The translations under genes were made by a program, and so were the position numbers. From positions 248,001 to 312,000 of the forward strand of contig JACKCF010000003.1 of the NCBI GenBank assembly GCA_020634165.1: a stretch of 64,000 bases of DNA, in the 5' to 3' direction. Every line of letters begins with the position of its first letter. Position 1 is the stretch's first letter. Positions 33,730-42,684 of the stretch are shown one piece after another. Origin of the DNA: Anaerolineaceae bacterium. GTDB taxonomy: Bacteria; Chloroflexota; Anaerolineae; Aggregatilineales; Phototrophicaceae. Below the pieces are notes generated by a model that was not told where the DNA came from, made no database searches, and saw only the letters and a program-made list of their open reading frames with translations.

Positions 33730-35541
33730 ATGTCAATACCTCGTAATGAATATCCACGCCCGCAGTTCGTGCGTGAAAAATGGATGTGCCTGAATGGTGA
33801 ATGGCAATTTGAAATTGATCAGGGTGATTGCGGCCTCGAACGCGGCCTGCTCGACCGTGATCTCACAGATACAATTACGGTGCCCTTCTGCCCTGAGTCA
33901 AAATTATCGGGTATTGAGACGCACGATTTCCTCAATGCGGTCTGGTATCGCCGCACGGTTGATATTCCTGAAGACTGGCAGGGTCAGCGCATCCTTTTGC
34001 ATTTCCAGGCGGTAGATTATGACACAACTGTGTGGGTCAATAGGCGAGAAGTCAAACGACATCGGGGTGGTTTTACGCCCTTTACCTGTGACCTGAGCGG
34101 TGTTGTACAGGCTGGTGACAGTGCAACGATTGTCGTCCGGGCGCGGGATTATCGCGAGCCACCACAGCCACGTGGCAAACAAGATCAACGCTATCATCCC
34201 GCAGAAGCACTCTATTCGCGTACGACAGGCATCTGGCAGACCGTGTGGATAGAACCTGTTCCCGATCATGCCTTGCAACGCACACGGATTACACCGGATG
34301 TCGCCAATCACATGTTTCGGATTGAACAGCCGGTCTTTCGTGCACGCCCTGGTTTACGGCTCGAAGTGACATTGAGCGATGAACAAGGGGCTATTCTGAC
34401 GAAATCATGCCCGTGTTCAGGGCAATTAACGGTTTTGTGTGACCTCCTTATTCCAGATGATCGACTGCACCTGTGGTCGATTGAAGATCCATTTTTGTAT
34501 GATCTGGATATTCGGTTGCTGGACGAAAATGGCAATCTTATTGACTCATTCCTGTCCTATGCTGGATTGCGTTCGATAGAAATTGATGGGTATGCTGTCA
34601 AACTGAACGGTGTCACTGTTTTCCAGCGGCTTGTACTCGACCAGGGATATTACCCTGATGGTTTGATGACAGCGCCATCGGATGCGGATTTAATCGCAGA
34701 TATTGAACTGAGCCAGACAGCAGGATTCAATGGCGCACGGCTGCATCAAAAGGTGTTTGAAGAACGATTCCTCTATCATGCTGACCGCCTTGGCTACCTG
34801 GTTTGGGGCGAATTTGGCGATTGGGGATCAGGTGTAGCTGGCCCCGAATACGATCATCAGCGCCCAACAGCCAGTTACATTACCGAGTGGATGGAAGCGC
34901 TCGAACGGGATTATTCGCATCCCAGCATAGTCGGATGGTGCCCCCTGAATGAAACCTGGCAACTGATAGGCGATCACATCACTGATCTTGATGTGGTGAC
35001 GCAGGGGATGTACCTCGCGACGAAGGCATTCGATAGAACGCGACCCGTTCTGGATGCATCGGGCTACTCGCACCGCGTAGCGGAATCTGACATTTACGAC
35101 AGTCATGATTATCTGCAAGATACGGATGCTTTCCAGAAGCGGCATGGTGGTGAAGAACGTTACATCAACGCGCCGGAACCACATAAGCGATATTCGCGTT
35201 ACCCTGTCACAGAGGCCTGGTCTGTGCCCTATGACGGGCAGCCGTATTTCCTCAGCGAGTTTGGCGGTATCTGGTGGAACCCTGATGCAAAAGAAGGCGA
35301 AGACTCCTGGGGTTATGGAGATCGGCCCCGTTCAATTGAAGCATTCTATGCACGCTTTGAATCCATGTGCGCCACACTGCTCGATAACCCAACCATGTTC
35401 GGGTACTGCTACACGCAACTGACCGATGTGTTCCAAGAGCAAAATGGCATCTATCGGTTTGATCGCAGTGAAAAGTTTGATATGGAACGTATCCGCCGTA
35501 TTCAAACCAAACGCGCGGCTATTGAAAACACAGACAAGTAA
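33730..35541 (+). CDS. GH2 family glycoside hydrolase
   Basis: A 603-residue GH2 enzyme: sugar-binding jelly roll (WMCLNGEWQFEID, AVDYDTTVWVNRREV), Ig-like domain, and TIM barrel. Acid/base Glu408 in CPLNETW and nucleophile Glu510 in FLSEFGG are present. It lacks the N-x-K glucuronate motif of the enzyme at 10595, so a different substrate such as a beta-galactoside or arabinopyranoside is likely; I cannot choose. No signal peptide. It lies downstream of GH127 on the same strand, consistent with stepwise breakdown of an arabinose-decorated oligosaccharide. Confidence 0.85.
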   Translation: MSIPRNEYPRPQFVREKWMCLNGEWQFEIDQGDCGLERGLLDRDLTDTITVPFCPESKLSGIETHDFLNAVWYRRTVDIPEDWQGQRILLHFQAVDYDTTVWVNRREVKRHRGGFTPFTCDLSGVVQAGDSATIVVRARDYREPPQPRGKQDQRYHPAEALYSRTTGIWQTVWIEPVPDHALQRTRITPDVANHMFRIEQPVFRARPGLRLEVTLSDEQGAILTKSCPCSGQLTVLCDLLIPDDRLHLWSIEDPFLYDLDIRLLDENGNLIDSFLSYAGLRSIEIDGYAVKLNGVTVFQRLVLDQGYYPDGLMTAPSDADLIADIELSQTAGFNGARLHQKVFEERFLYHADRLGYLVWGEFGDWGSGVAGPEYDHQRPTASYITEWMEALERDYSHPSIVGWCPLNETWQLIGDHITDLDVVTQGMYLATKAFDRTRPVLDASGYSHRVAESDIYDSHDYLQDTDAFQKRHGGEERYINAPEPHKRYSRYPVTEAWSVPYDGQPYFLSEFGGIWWNPDAKEGEDSWGYGDRPRSIEAFYARFESMCATLLDNPTMFGYCYTQLTDVFQEQNGIYRFDRSEKFDMERIRRIQTKRAAIENTDK

Positions 35542-35558
35542 CAAGCCCTGATTAACCC

Positions 35559-35600
35559 AGAGAGCGCGCCTGTCATTGCTCGCTCTCTATCTTCGTTTTG
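35559..35600 (+). terminator. Putative terminator after the GH2 gene
   Basis: AGAGAGCG (35559-35566) and CGCTCTCT (35581-35588) pair over a 14-base loop, followed by ATCTTCGTTTTG. It marks the end of the arabinoside locus before the next regulator's promoter. Confidence 0.6.
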
Positions 35601-35611
35601 TCGTCTGGTAA

Positions 35612-35650
35612 CTTAAATCTCCCTTAAATTTTAGGATCACAGCATATAAT
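35612..35650 (+). promoter_or_regulatory. CTTAAAT direct repeats and -10 box before the response regulator
   Basis: CTTAAAT occurs at 35612-35618 and again at 35623-35629, an 11-base period, with a perfect TATAAT at 35645-35650. This is the layout of PhoB-type activator sites replacing a -35 box. The same repeat pair occurs at 41889-41906 before the redox operon, implying one regulator for both. Confidence 0.7.
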
Positions 35651-35682
35651 CTGAGAATGGCCCATCTATTCCCAGGTATTTG

Positions 35683-36372
35683 ATGCCCCGTATATTGCTG
35701 ATTGATGATGAACCCAAACTGACCAACCCGCTGCGAGATGCTTTCAAACGCGCGGGATATGATGTGACCGTCGCCAATGATGGTCATACCGGATTGAGTA
35801 CAGCCCTCGTAGAAAACCCTGATGTAATCGTGCTGGATGTGATGATGCCAGGACTTAATGGCTGGCAGGTCTGCGAATCGATCCGCAAGCACAGCACAGT
35901 GCCAATCATCATGCTAACGGCCCTTGATGACGGCATGGACCGCATCAAGGGGCTGGAACTGGGTGCGGATGATTATCTGGTGAAGCCGTTTGGCTATAAA
36001 GAACTGGAAGCCCACGTCCGGGCGATGCTGCGGCGCGTGAATCTAGATCGAGGGGAACACATCGCGACACGCATTGAAGTAGGCGATATCGTCCTCGATA
36101 TAGAAGCCCACACGGTGACGAAAAAAGGCGTCGAGATTGCTATGCGCCAGAAAGAATTTGAGATTCTCACCCTCCTGATGACCAACCTCGGCAAAGTCGT
36201 CAGCCGTGACCAGCTATTTGATGATGTTTGGGGAACAGATTGGTTGGGCGATACGCGCACGCTCGATGTCCATATGAGTTGGTTACGCGGCAAATTAGAA
36301 GATGACCCGACAAAGCCGCTCTATTTACAAACGATTCGCGGGGTAGGCTATCGTTTCGTCAACCCAGAATAG
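35683..36372 (+). CDS. OmpR/PhoB-type response regulator of the redox locus
   Basis: A 229-residue regulator. ATG 35683 follows CAGG (TTG 35680 is an alternative). The receiver has Asp8/Asp9, phospho-acceptor Asp52 (VIVLDVMMPG) and Lys101 (LVKPFG); the winged helix is at MRQKEFEILTLLMTNLGKVV and RTLDVHMSWLRGKL. It is encoded 12 bases before a histidine kinase. Its own promoter and the divergent region at 41889 share CTTAAAT direct repeats, so it probably controls itself and the flavin/haem genes. Confidence 0.92.
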   Translation: MPRILLIDDEPKLTNPLRDAFKRAGYDVTVANDGHTGLSTALVENPDVIVLDVMMPGLNGWQVCESIRKHSTVPIIMLTALDDGMDRIKGLELGADDYLVKPFGYKELEAHVRAMLRRVNLDRGEHIATRIEVGDIVLDIEAHTVTKKGVEIAMRQKEFEILTLLMTNLGKVVSRDQLFDDVWGTDWLGDTRTLDVHMSWLRGKLEDDPTKPLYLQTIRGVGYRFVNPE

Positions 36373-36384
36373 GAATAAAGGCAT

Positions 36385-37842
36385 ATGCTCAAGCGGTTTA
36401 CGATCCGCCAGCGAATTCTCCTCACCTTCCTCGCGACTGTCCTGATGGGCAGTCTCCTCCAACTCATCATTGCCGGAAGACAATTGCAGCTCGCCACGCT
36501 TGAGTTTTATCAGCACCATCTGGAAACCGATGCATTGATGATGGCTGCTACGCTGACAGAGTCCTTTGAGCATTATCTTGAGGGCGAAGGCGGCAATGAA
36601 ATGGTGCGTATGCTGTCCAATTTTTACCAGGATAATCGGACAGATTATGTACTCGTTGATTCCAATTATCGCATCGTCAGCTTTACACCGGGCATTGGCT
36701 ATGATTCCACTGATTACCTGCCGACGACGCCTGAACTGGTCATGGCAAAAAACACCCAGATTGGCAGCGATATCCGGCCAGCGCGGAGTGGTGAGGAATC
36801 GCTCTTTGTCGCGGTGCCGATTCTGTATGAGCAGGAGACGCTAGGATACCTGACCTTGATACGGCCAATGGACCCCGCCTATGTTGATGTTCAGCAGCAA
36901 TGGGTACAGCTAGGGAGCACCACCCTGCCCGTCCTCTTCCTGGTGATCGCAGTGAGCCTGTGGCTATCAGGCACCATTTCACGGCCTGTCCAGCGCCTTC
37001 GCAATTCGGCGCTCAAAATGGCAGAAGGCGCATTCGACACACGCATCGAAACGAGCATACCCGATGCCAAATCCCAGGATGAGGTCGACCAACTGGCACA
37101 GAGTTTTAATTACATGGCGGAACAAGTCGAAGCATTGATGCAGGCCCAGCGCAGCTTCGTCAGTAATGCGGCCCATGAACTGCGTACGCCGCTGATGACG
37201 CTTAAATTACGCTTTGAAGCATTGGAAGATGGCACGTTGACAGTAGATGAGCAGAAACGATACTTCGCAGAGATTCAGCAAGAGATTGCCCATATGTCGG
37301 AGTTGGTTTCTTCGCTGCTGGTGCTGGCACGGATTGATGATAGCCGCATCAAAGAAAATGAGACCGTTGTCATCGATACGGCATCGGCTATCCGTGATAT
37401 TGCCCGTCAGTGGCGCATCGCCGCGACGAAAAAGCACGTGGAATTTGAGCAAGAGATTCCCGATACCCTGCCTGACCTACCCATGCCCGTCAATCATCTG
37501 CGGCTGGTAATGGATAACCTGCTGGGTAACGCCGTTAAATATACGCCTGCGGGCAAAATCTACCTGACGGTCAGCCATCAGCCTGACCAGCTAATCATCC
37601 GAGTTAGGGATACGGGCATCGGTTTCGATGATGTGCAGGCAGAGCAGTTGTTCAACCGTTTTTATCGCACGGAAGATGTGCGCAGTGCCTATGAAGGAAC
37701 GGGCCTGGGGCTATCGATTGTTGAGGCGCTGCTGGAGCAGTACGGTGGGAAGGTCACGGCTTACAGTGAAGGTAAAGCAAGGGGCGCCGTCTTTGAACTG
37801 CATATTCCCTTTGCAGCCCAGACTGCGCCCGATGCAAGCTAA
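36385..37842 (+). CDS. Sensor histidine kinase with extracytoplasmic sensor domain
   Basis: A 485-residue kinase: membrane segments at about 10-30 and 180-197, a sensor domain of about 145 residues between them (LVDSNYRIVSFTPGIGYDST, resembling a Cache/PAS-like fold), HAMP (about 197-250), phospho-acceptor His264 in NAAHELRTPL and an ATPase domain (LLGNAVKYTPAG; G-T-G-L-G-L-S-I). It partners the response regulator. The signal is unknown; given the neighbouring genes, a redox, metal or small-ligand cue is plausible. Confidence 0.9.
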   Translation: MLKRFTIRQRILLTFLATVLMGSLLQLIIAGRQLQLATLEFYQHHLETDALMMAATLTESFEHYLEGEGGNEMVRMLSNFYQDNRTDYVLVDSNYRIVSFTPGIGYDSTDYLPTTPELVMAKNTQIGSDIRPARSGEESLFVAVPILYEQETLGYLTLIRPMDPAYVDVQQQWVQLGSTTLPVLFLVIAVSLWLSGTISRPVQRLRNSALKMAEGAFDTRIETSIPDAKSQDEVDQLAQSFNYMAEQVEALMQAQRSFVSNAAHELRTPLMTLKLRFEALEDGTLTVDEQKRYFAEIQQEIAHMSELVSSLLVLARIDDSRIKENETVVIDTASAIRDIARQWRIAATKKHVEFEQEIPDTLPDLPMPVNHLRLVMDNLLGNAVKYTPAGKIYLTVSHQPDQLIIRVRDTGIGFDDVQAEQLFNRFYRTEDVRSAYEGTGLGLSIVEALLEQYGGKVTAYSEGKARGAVFELHIPFAAQTAPDAS

Positions 37843-37863
37843 TGCATCCGTTTCGTAGTTGAC

Positions 37864-38565
37864 TTAATTTGTTTGCTGCCGGACAGCACGACGCGGGGCC
37901 AATCGCTGGTTCGCGCGGCTGCGATCTTTGCGCATACGGGCAATCAGCAATGCAAGGACGCTGAGGACGCCAACGCTAATCAGGATACGGAAGCCGAGCA
38001 GGTGACCATCGGTTCCGGCGAAGAGGCCGTGTAAGGTCACCATCGCAAAGGCCAGATAGCTGGTGAAGTGCAGCAGTTTCCAGGCTTTGTTGCCAATGAA
38101 CTTCTTGAGCGGGAAGCTCAGGCTGATAATGAGCAGCAACCAGAAGGCCAATGTTCCCAGGCCGACGACTTCTGGACGATAAGGCCCGGTAAACGGCACC
38201 AGAATATCCGAGAGCGTATAGGTGAAGTAGTCATCGAACATGAGCAGCAGGCCATGCCCCAATCCCAGAAGCAGCGCCAACCAGGATACAGTCGCGTGCA
38301 GGGTCATGGAGATGGGGCCAGGGGACCAGTCCTTGACGATCTGCCCACTGATAAACAGTCCCCATACCGTCGAGGCGAGCAGCAGCACATAAGAGACGAT
38401 GCCTGCGGAACGTACCAGGTGCCACGCAAGCTTAGGGTCCTGGTCCAGCGGGATGCTCATCGCGCCACTGGTGAACAACCACCAGGCTGAGATGCCAATG
38501 ACAATCAAGCTAACTATCATCACAGCAATGTCGGTCCATCTGGTTGAATTTCTCATTTCAGTCAC
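37864..38565 (-). CDS. Ferric reductase-like haem membrane protein
   Basis: A 233-residue integral protein with about six membrane helices and His residues spaced as in ferric-reductase/MsrQ/YedZ-type haem proteins: H-A-T-V-S-W, L-G-H-G-L, L-L-H-F-T-S-Y and T-L-H-G-L-F. Such proteins carry electrons across the membrane through b-type haems. The cytosolic C-terminus is basic (RKDRSRANQRLAPRR). It is the last gene of the leftward redox operon, convergent with the kinase gene. It may pass electrons to the FMN-binding and CxxCH haem proteins encoded nearby; that is inference. Confidence 0.75.
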   Translation of the reverse strand: MTEMRNSTRWTDIAVMIVSLIVIGISAWWLFTSGAMSIPLDQDPKLAWHLVRSAGIVSYVLLLASTVWGLFISGQIVKDWSPGPISMTLHATVSWLALLLGLGHGLLLMFDDYFTYTLSDILVPFTGPYRPEVVGLGTLAFWLLLIISLSFPLKKFIGNKAWKLLHFTSYLAFAMVTLHGLFAGTDGHLLGFRILISVGVLSVLALLIARMRKDRSRANQRLAPRRAVRQQTN

Positions 38566-38595
38566 TTCCTATCAGATAAAACTTTTACTGATGGC

Positions 38596-39138
38596 TTAGT
38601 CGCCGTCGTCGTCCCCATCGTCACCGCTGGTTTCCGTATTGGTGGTCGTAGTGTTCGCATCTCTGGTCGAGGTCGAGCCGAATGTGGCACGCAGTCCATC
38701 TATCAGAGCGGTGCGCTGGCTATCGGTGAGGTTGGCATCTGGGTGCATGGGGATATATATCGGCAGCGGCATTTCGCCTTCTTCGATGACTTCGATCATC
38801 TCGCGCAGTTCAATTTCGCTACCATCGGAGATATTGAGTTTGCTACGCCCTTCATGCGTATCATGCGCAACGAGCCAGCCAACGGGCGCAATATATGCGT
38901 ACCAGGGATAAACGGTCTCATTCGAGTGACAATCTGCACAGGCCGTCTGCCAAAGTGCTTCTGTCTCCGGGGAATCCCAGGCGACGGTGTTGGTTACTGG
39001 CGGATTATCGAGTGCAAATTCCGGTATGAAAAACCGCACAAACTGCATAATCACAAAGATGATGATGATTGCACCAATGCCATAGACGAGCTTCCTTGAA
39101 TTGCGATTTGATGTTTGTTGCGATGTGGCGGTGTTCAT
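38596..39138 (-). CDS. Membrane-anchored haem-binding (CxxCH) protein with acidic tail
   Basis: A 180-residue protein; ATG 39138 has an AAAAGG ribosome site, unlike the longer frame to 39219. One membrane anchor (about 17-37) precedes a domain with C-A-D-C-H (Cys67, Cys70, His71) and H-S-N-E-T-V-Y-P-W-Y, the signature of the Haem_bd family, with a later E-M-P-L-P-I-Y-I-P-M-H. The C-terminus is Thr/Asn-rich and ends G-D-D-G-D-D-D-G-D. It should face outside and carry c-type haem. The acidic end recurs in the next gene and at 59899 and 61276. Confidence 0.8.
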   Translation of the reverse strand: MNTATSQQTSNRNSRKLVYGIGAIIIIFVIMQFVRFFIPEFALDNPPVTNTVAWDSPETEALWQTACADCHSNETVYPWYAYIAPVGWLVAHDTHEGRSKLNISDGSEIELREMIEVIEEGEMPLPIYIPMHPDANLTDSQRTALIDGLRATFGSTSTRDANTTTTNTETSGDDGDDDGD

Positions 39139-39232
39139 GATTGGCCTTTTCTGTGTATGGAACCCAATGTGATACAAAGAGATGGGATGCCCATCACCTG
39201 GACAGGCATCCATCGTCAATGCCTAGTGGAAT

Positions 39233-40369
39233 TTAGTCGTCGTGCTCTTCATGTTCGCCGTCGTGCTCACCTTCATCATGATCATCGTCATCGTGATAGG
39301 TGGTTGTATTGGTCGTATTTGACGGTGCAGGATTGTTATTGACGACTGGTGCTGGGTTAGTCGTACTCGGCGCGGATATGATGATCTGTGCTGGTTGAGC
39401 ATCGCGCAGAGGAATATCGAACACGGCCAGTTCAGCACAACTTCCTTCCATACTAATTGTACTACGGGAAACCCAGGCCGAATTTCCGTCTTCGGTCGCC
39501 ACGACGACCCAGTTACTCTGTGGATTCTGGCCCCCGATGGGCAATGTTTCGCCATGGAAACCATAGTCGAGGACGCTGTAGCCGGTACCGGGGCCGCTGC
39601 GCAGATTGACCGAGCTATAAAGAATGGTCGCCATGCAGTTTGTGCCTGCGACTGTTTCAGCGGGTGCTATTGGCGCTTCCATGACCTCAACACCTGCTTC
39701 ATCGGAGGAGATGGCACGGACACCGGCGATGATCGGCTCGGTGAAGTTGCTGCCGAGGATCGTGAAGTTATAGTCGCCAGCATCGAGCACAAAACTCATG
39801 CCATCGATATGACCACCGCTGGACTGAGCAATCAGAATGCCGTTGTTATCCACAAGCTGAGTGGTGGCAGACGCGCCTGGGAAGGTGGTTGTGACCACGC
39901 CTGTTGTGCCTTCCGGGATGTTGACGGCGACCGTATCGCCAGGGTTATCAATGCTCAGTGAGAGGTTCGTTTCCTGGTTTAGCGAAACGACATTCCCTGG
40001 GATAAGCTGCGTCGCACCTTCCATCGCTAGTTCCGGCAGTGAAATGACACTTACCGAGGCTTCGGCGTGGCCGGGGAGCCGTTCAACTGTTAGCGTATGT
40101 GGGCCAGAATTGGGCGCAATGTTGAAATCCAGGCCGTGCATGCGCTCATCTGCCGCATAGAAGACCACGTTATTGTCGTCGTCCTTGATGGTCACAGCGG
40201 CCATCGCCAGGTTGAGCGAGATCGTTCCGGTAGCATTGGCAGGCAGCGAGATGGCGACATCAATAGCGGGCGTGGCATCATTCAGGGTGATGATATCCGC
40301 TTGTGACTGGGCGAAGGTCGGCAAGGCCGCAGTGATTAGCACGGCGACGAGAATGAGTAGACGTTTCAT
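39233..40369 (-). CDS. Secreted protein with SH3b domain and His/Asp-rich tail
   Basis: A 378-residue protein starting at ATG 40369, which overlaps the ApbE stop by 4 bases; the in-frame stretch upstream to 40846 lies inside the ApbE gene and is not used. The signal peptide (1-20) ends T-F-A-Q. Two or so beta-rich repeats resembling pre-peptidase C-terminal domains follow (G-T-I-S-L-N-L; D-A-G-D-Y-N-F-T-I), then an SH3b domain (SSVNLRSGPGTGYSVLDYGF) and a C-terminus of alternating His, Asp and Glu. The His/Asp tail could bind metal ions. No enzyme motif was seen; role unknown. Confidence 0.7.
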   Translation of the reverse strand: MKRLLILVAVLITAALPTFAQSQADIITLNDATPAIDVAISLPANATGTISLNLAMAAVTIKDDDNNVVFYAADERMHGLDFNIAPNSGPHTLTVERLPGHAEASVSVISLPELAMEGATQLIPGNVVSLNQETNLSLSIDNPGDTVAVNIPEGTTGVVTTTFPGASATTQLVDNNGILIAQSSGGHIDGMSFVLDAGDYNFTILGSNFTEPIIAGVRAISSDEAGVEVMEAPIAPAETVAGTNCMATILYSSVNLRSGPGTGYSVLDYGFHGETLPIGGQNPQSNWVVVATEDGNSAWVSRSTISMEGSCAELAVFDIPLRDAQPAQIIISAPSTTNPAPVVNNNPAPSNTTNTTTYHDDDDHDEGEHDGEHEEHDD

Positions 40370-41289
40370 GTGGTGGTAGTCCTTTCCTGTAGATACTGAT
40401 TGAAATTGGATGTCGATAGAACAGCACCATCCTGGCGGAATGTCAGGCCGCAGCCATGCCATTGATTTGATAGCCAGGAAAGGCCATTTTCGGTCCCCTG
40501 GATGAGGACGGCCTTCGCATACGCTTCCGCGGTTGGCGCATGCGGATGAATAACCGTTGCTGAGACAACATCTGTTGTCGCTGGTTTGCCTGTATTCGGA
40601 TTGATAATGTGGTGATAGACATCCCCAGCGGTACCCTGCCAGCGACGATAATCGGTGCCGCTGGTGGCGATACTGCTGTCCTTGAGATAAATGCTGGCAA
40701 AGGCATCTCCTGTAAACGGGTCCTCTATGGCTACGGGCCAGCCTGGGTAACCATCGGGCGCGCCAGTGGCCACCATATCTCCGCCGAAATTGATGAGGCA
40801 TGGGCCGATGGGTGCCAGTTGGTCGGCAATGTGTTTGGCGGTCCAACCTTTGCCGATGCCGCCCAGGTCAATTGCGGTGCCTACCTGGATGCGGATTTGC
40901 CGTATGCTGGCTTTAACTTCGATTTCGCGCCAGCCTGGGACTTCTACTGCCGATTGTGCTGATACCGCGCCTATGTGTTCAAAACTGCGGTCGTAACCAT
41001 TGGCGATCATCGCCGGAAGCACCATCGGGTTGTACAGTCCGTCTGTGATCCGCGCGGCTTGTTTGGCAGCCAGAATGTTTTCGTAAAGCGTCTGGCTGAC
41101 CTGCACCCATTCGCCAGCCTGGTCATTGAACTGCATCAGGTCACTATCTGGCTTAAAGCGCGTCAGTTGGGCTTCGATTGCAGCGATTTGCTCTGGAAGT
41201 GAGGCGACTAATTCAGCCGCTTCTTCTGGCGCTTGCAGTTGAATCGTCACGCCACAGCCCATCGCCCGGAATTCGATAAAGTGCAACAT
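40366..41289 (-). CDS. apbE: FAD:protein FMN transferase (ApbE family), copy 1
   Basis: A 307-residue ApbE protein: MGCGVTIQL near the start, DLGGIGKGWTAKHIADQL (about residues 140-160), L-I-N-F-G-G-D and I-A-T-S-G-T-D-Y, with HHIINPNTGKPA near the end. ApbE links FMN by a phosphoester bond to Thr or Ser in target proteins using FAD and Mg2+. The FMN-binding protein at 43170 has the acceptor motif. No signal peptide or lipobox is visible, unusual because most ApbE proteins acting on exported targets are lipoproteins. It lies 9 bases after the gene at 41299. Confidence 0.88.
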   Translation of the reverse strand: MLHFIEFRAMGCGVTIQLQAPEEAAELVASLPEQIAAIEAQLTRFKPDSDLMQFNDQAGEWVQVSQTLYENILAAKQAARITDGLYNPMVLPAMIANGYDRSFEHIGAVSAQSAVEVPGWREIEVKASIRQIRIQVGTAIDLGGIGKGWTAKHIADQLAPIGPCLINFGGDMVATGAPDGYPGWPVAIEDPFTGDAFASIYLKDSSIATSGTDYRRWQGTAGDVYHHIINPNTGKPATTDVVSATVIHPHAPTAEAYAKAVLIQGTENGLSWLSNQWHGCGLTFRQDGAVLSTSNFNQYLQERTTTT

Positions 41290-41298
41290 CGAGCGGAC

Positions 41299-41805
41299 CT
41301 AACGGGATGAGCGGCTTGGCTGCTGGACAGGTTGTGATGGCGGCTGCGGCTGTGGCGCAGGTGCAGCCTGGGGCGGATTCTGGACAGCAGGCTGTGGCTG
41401 TACCATCACAATCGGTTCTGGCGGTGCGATTTCCGCAGGGACTGGCGGCTGAATGACAACATTGCTGGTCGCAGCCGGTTGTGAAGAAAGATTCGTCCCT
41501 GACTGCTGCAAAATCGTGATATCGGGTGCCGCGCGCAAAATCGTAATGTCTGGCGCACTGTGCACAATCTCGATCTGTGTTGGGATGACGTCCGTTGGCA
41601 CAAGCTGCGCTGTATCTGCGGTTGTGGGCTGAACCGTTGTCGGTGCTGCCTGGACCAGACCATCTGTCTGGGGTGTTGCTGTCAACTGGAATGCGCGCGC
41701 ATCAAGCATCGCCAGGTTTTGCGAGCCAACCAGCGTTGCGATAGTGGTACTTGTCACCATTGCGCTGCGGACCAGTAATTTGCGGCCACGATCTGTGTTT
41801 GCCAT
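41299..41805 (-). CDS. Pro/Gln-rich protein with N-terminal hydrophobic segment, function unknown
   Basis: A 168-residue protein. A basic N-terminus (DRGRKLLVRS) and a moderately hydrophobic stretch (AMVTSTTIATLVG) are followed by low-complexity sequence rich in Thr, Pro, Gln and Val, with an internal repeat H-S-A-P-D-I-T-I-L / R-A-A-P-D-I-T-I-L and an end of P-A-P-Q-P-Q-P-P-S-Q-P. No domain is recognised. First gene of the leftward redox operon, with GTGGAGA before the ATG. It may be a flexible envelope or anchor protein. Confidence 0.6.
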   Translation of the reverse strand: MANTDRGRKLLVRSAMVTSTTIATLVGSQNLAMLDARAFQLTATPQTDGLVQAAPTTVQPTTADTAQLVPTDVIPTQIEIVHSAPDITILRAAPDITILQQSGTNLSSQPAATSNVVIQPPVPAEIAPPEPIVMVQPQPAVQNPPQAAPAPQPQPPSQPVQQPSRSSR

Positions 41806-41888
41806 TTTCGTGTCTCCACGTGTTTTCCGATGTGATTACACGATATGCCAGTTCAGATTCTGATGTTTAAACGCTGTTTCAACACATC

Positions 41889-41926
41889 CTTAAATCCAAC
41901 TTAAATCCGATTGGCAGGCATAGTAC
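41889..41926 (+). promoter_or_regulatory. CTTAAAT direct repeats in the divergent redox control region
   Basis: CTTAAAT at 41889-41895 and 41900-41906 (11-base period), followed by GCATAGTAC around 41918-41926 as a possible -10, copying the spacing before the response regulator at 35683 to within one base. The 345-base gap (41806-42150) separates the leftward and rightward redox operons. It also has an inverted repeat GTACACGCA/TGCGTAC near 42111-42139, next to the AAGGGAAA ribosome site of the rightward operon. Confidence 0.65.
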
Positions 41927-42150
41927 GCTGGTCACAAAACGGGAATATTTAACTTTTTCACCCTGCTTTATCGCCGCCGTATAAGAGGAAAAAACACCGT
42001 TTTACTGGCCAAAACGGCCTGAAAAGTCGATTACAAATACAAAACATTCCCTGGAATTCTTTTACGGACTCTACGCATTTTCTGAACATCTGTATTGCAT
42101 CCTTAGGCTCGTACACGCAACACGTACACAAGTGCGTACAAGGGAAACAG

Positions 42151-42684
42151 ATGGACAAGAAAAAGAAATCACCCAACAAGACGAAAATCAACGTCTTCCT
42201 GGATGTGCTCCTGGCGCTGATATTCATCGTGGAGATGGAAGAGCATTTCACCGGACTGCCAACACATGAACTGCTCGGGCTGGTCTTCGGTGCGGCGTTC
42301 GTCATCCACATCATCCTGCACTGGGATTGGATCGTGAACATCACCCGCACATTCTTCAAGACACTGCTGCACGAATCGCGCTTCAACTATGCCCTGAACC
42401 TGGCGCTGTTCATTGACCTGGCGGTGGTAACGGTCACGGGGATCGCTATCTCACGCACAATCGGCCTCAGCTTTAACGTCGATCATGCCTGGGAAACTAT
42501 CCATATCATCGCTGCGGAATTGAGCCTGGTACTGGTTGGGCTGCATGTAGCCATGCACTGGAAGTGGATCGCGACCCATGTGACCAAATATCTGGTGCCG
42601 CGTGTCAGCTTCTTTAAGCGGCAGGCGCCTGCACAAGCCGAACCAGTTATCGTCACAAGAGAGGTGCAAAATGGCACAGCGTAA
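42151..42684 (+). CDS. DUF4405-like four-helix membrane protein, probable haem b carrier
   Basis: A 177-residue protein with four predicted helices and His residues placed in pairs (V-I-H-I-I-L-H-W-D-W; W-E-T-I-H-I-I-A; G-L-H-V-A-M-H-W-K-W), the DUF4405/cytochrome b-like pattern. The N-terminus is strongly basic. Proteins of this type often sit beside FMN-binding domain genes and are thought to carry electrons through the membrane. First gene of the rightward redox operon, overlapping the next gene by 14 bases. Confidence 0.75.
   Translation: MDKKKKSPNKTKINVFLDVLLALIFIVEMEEHFTGLPTHELLGLVFGAAFVIHIILHWDWIVNITRTFFKTLLHESRFNYALNLALFIDLAVVTVTGIAISRTIGLSFNVDHAWETIHIIAAELSLVLVGLHVAMHWKWIATHVTKYLVPRVSFFKRQAPAQAEPVIVTREVQNGTA

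Noticed and set aside
40370..40846. N-terminal extension of the SH3b protein frame into the ApbE gene
   Set aside because: The signal peptide starts at 40369, and the upstream part overlaps well-supported ApbE coding sequence in another frame.
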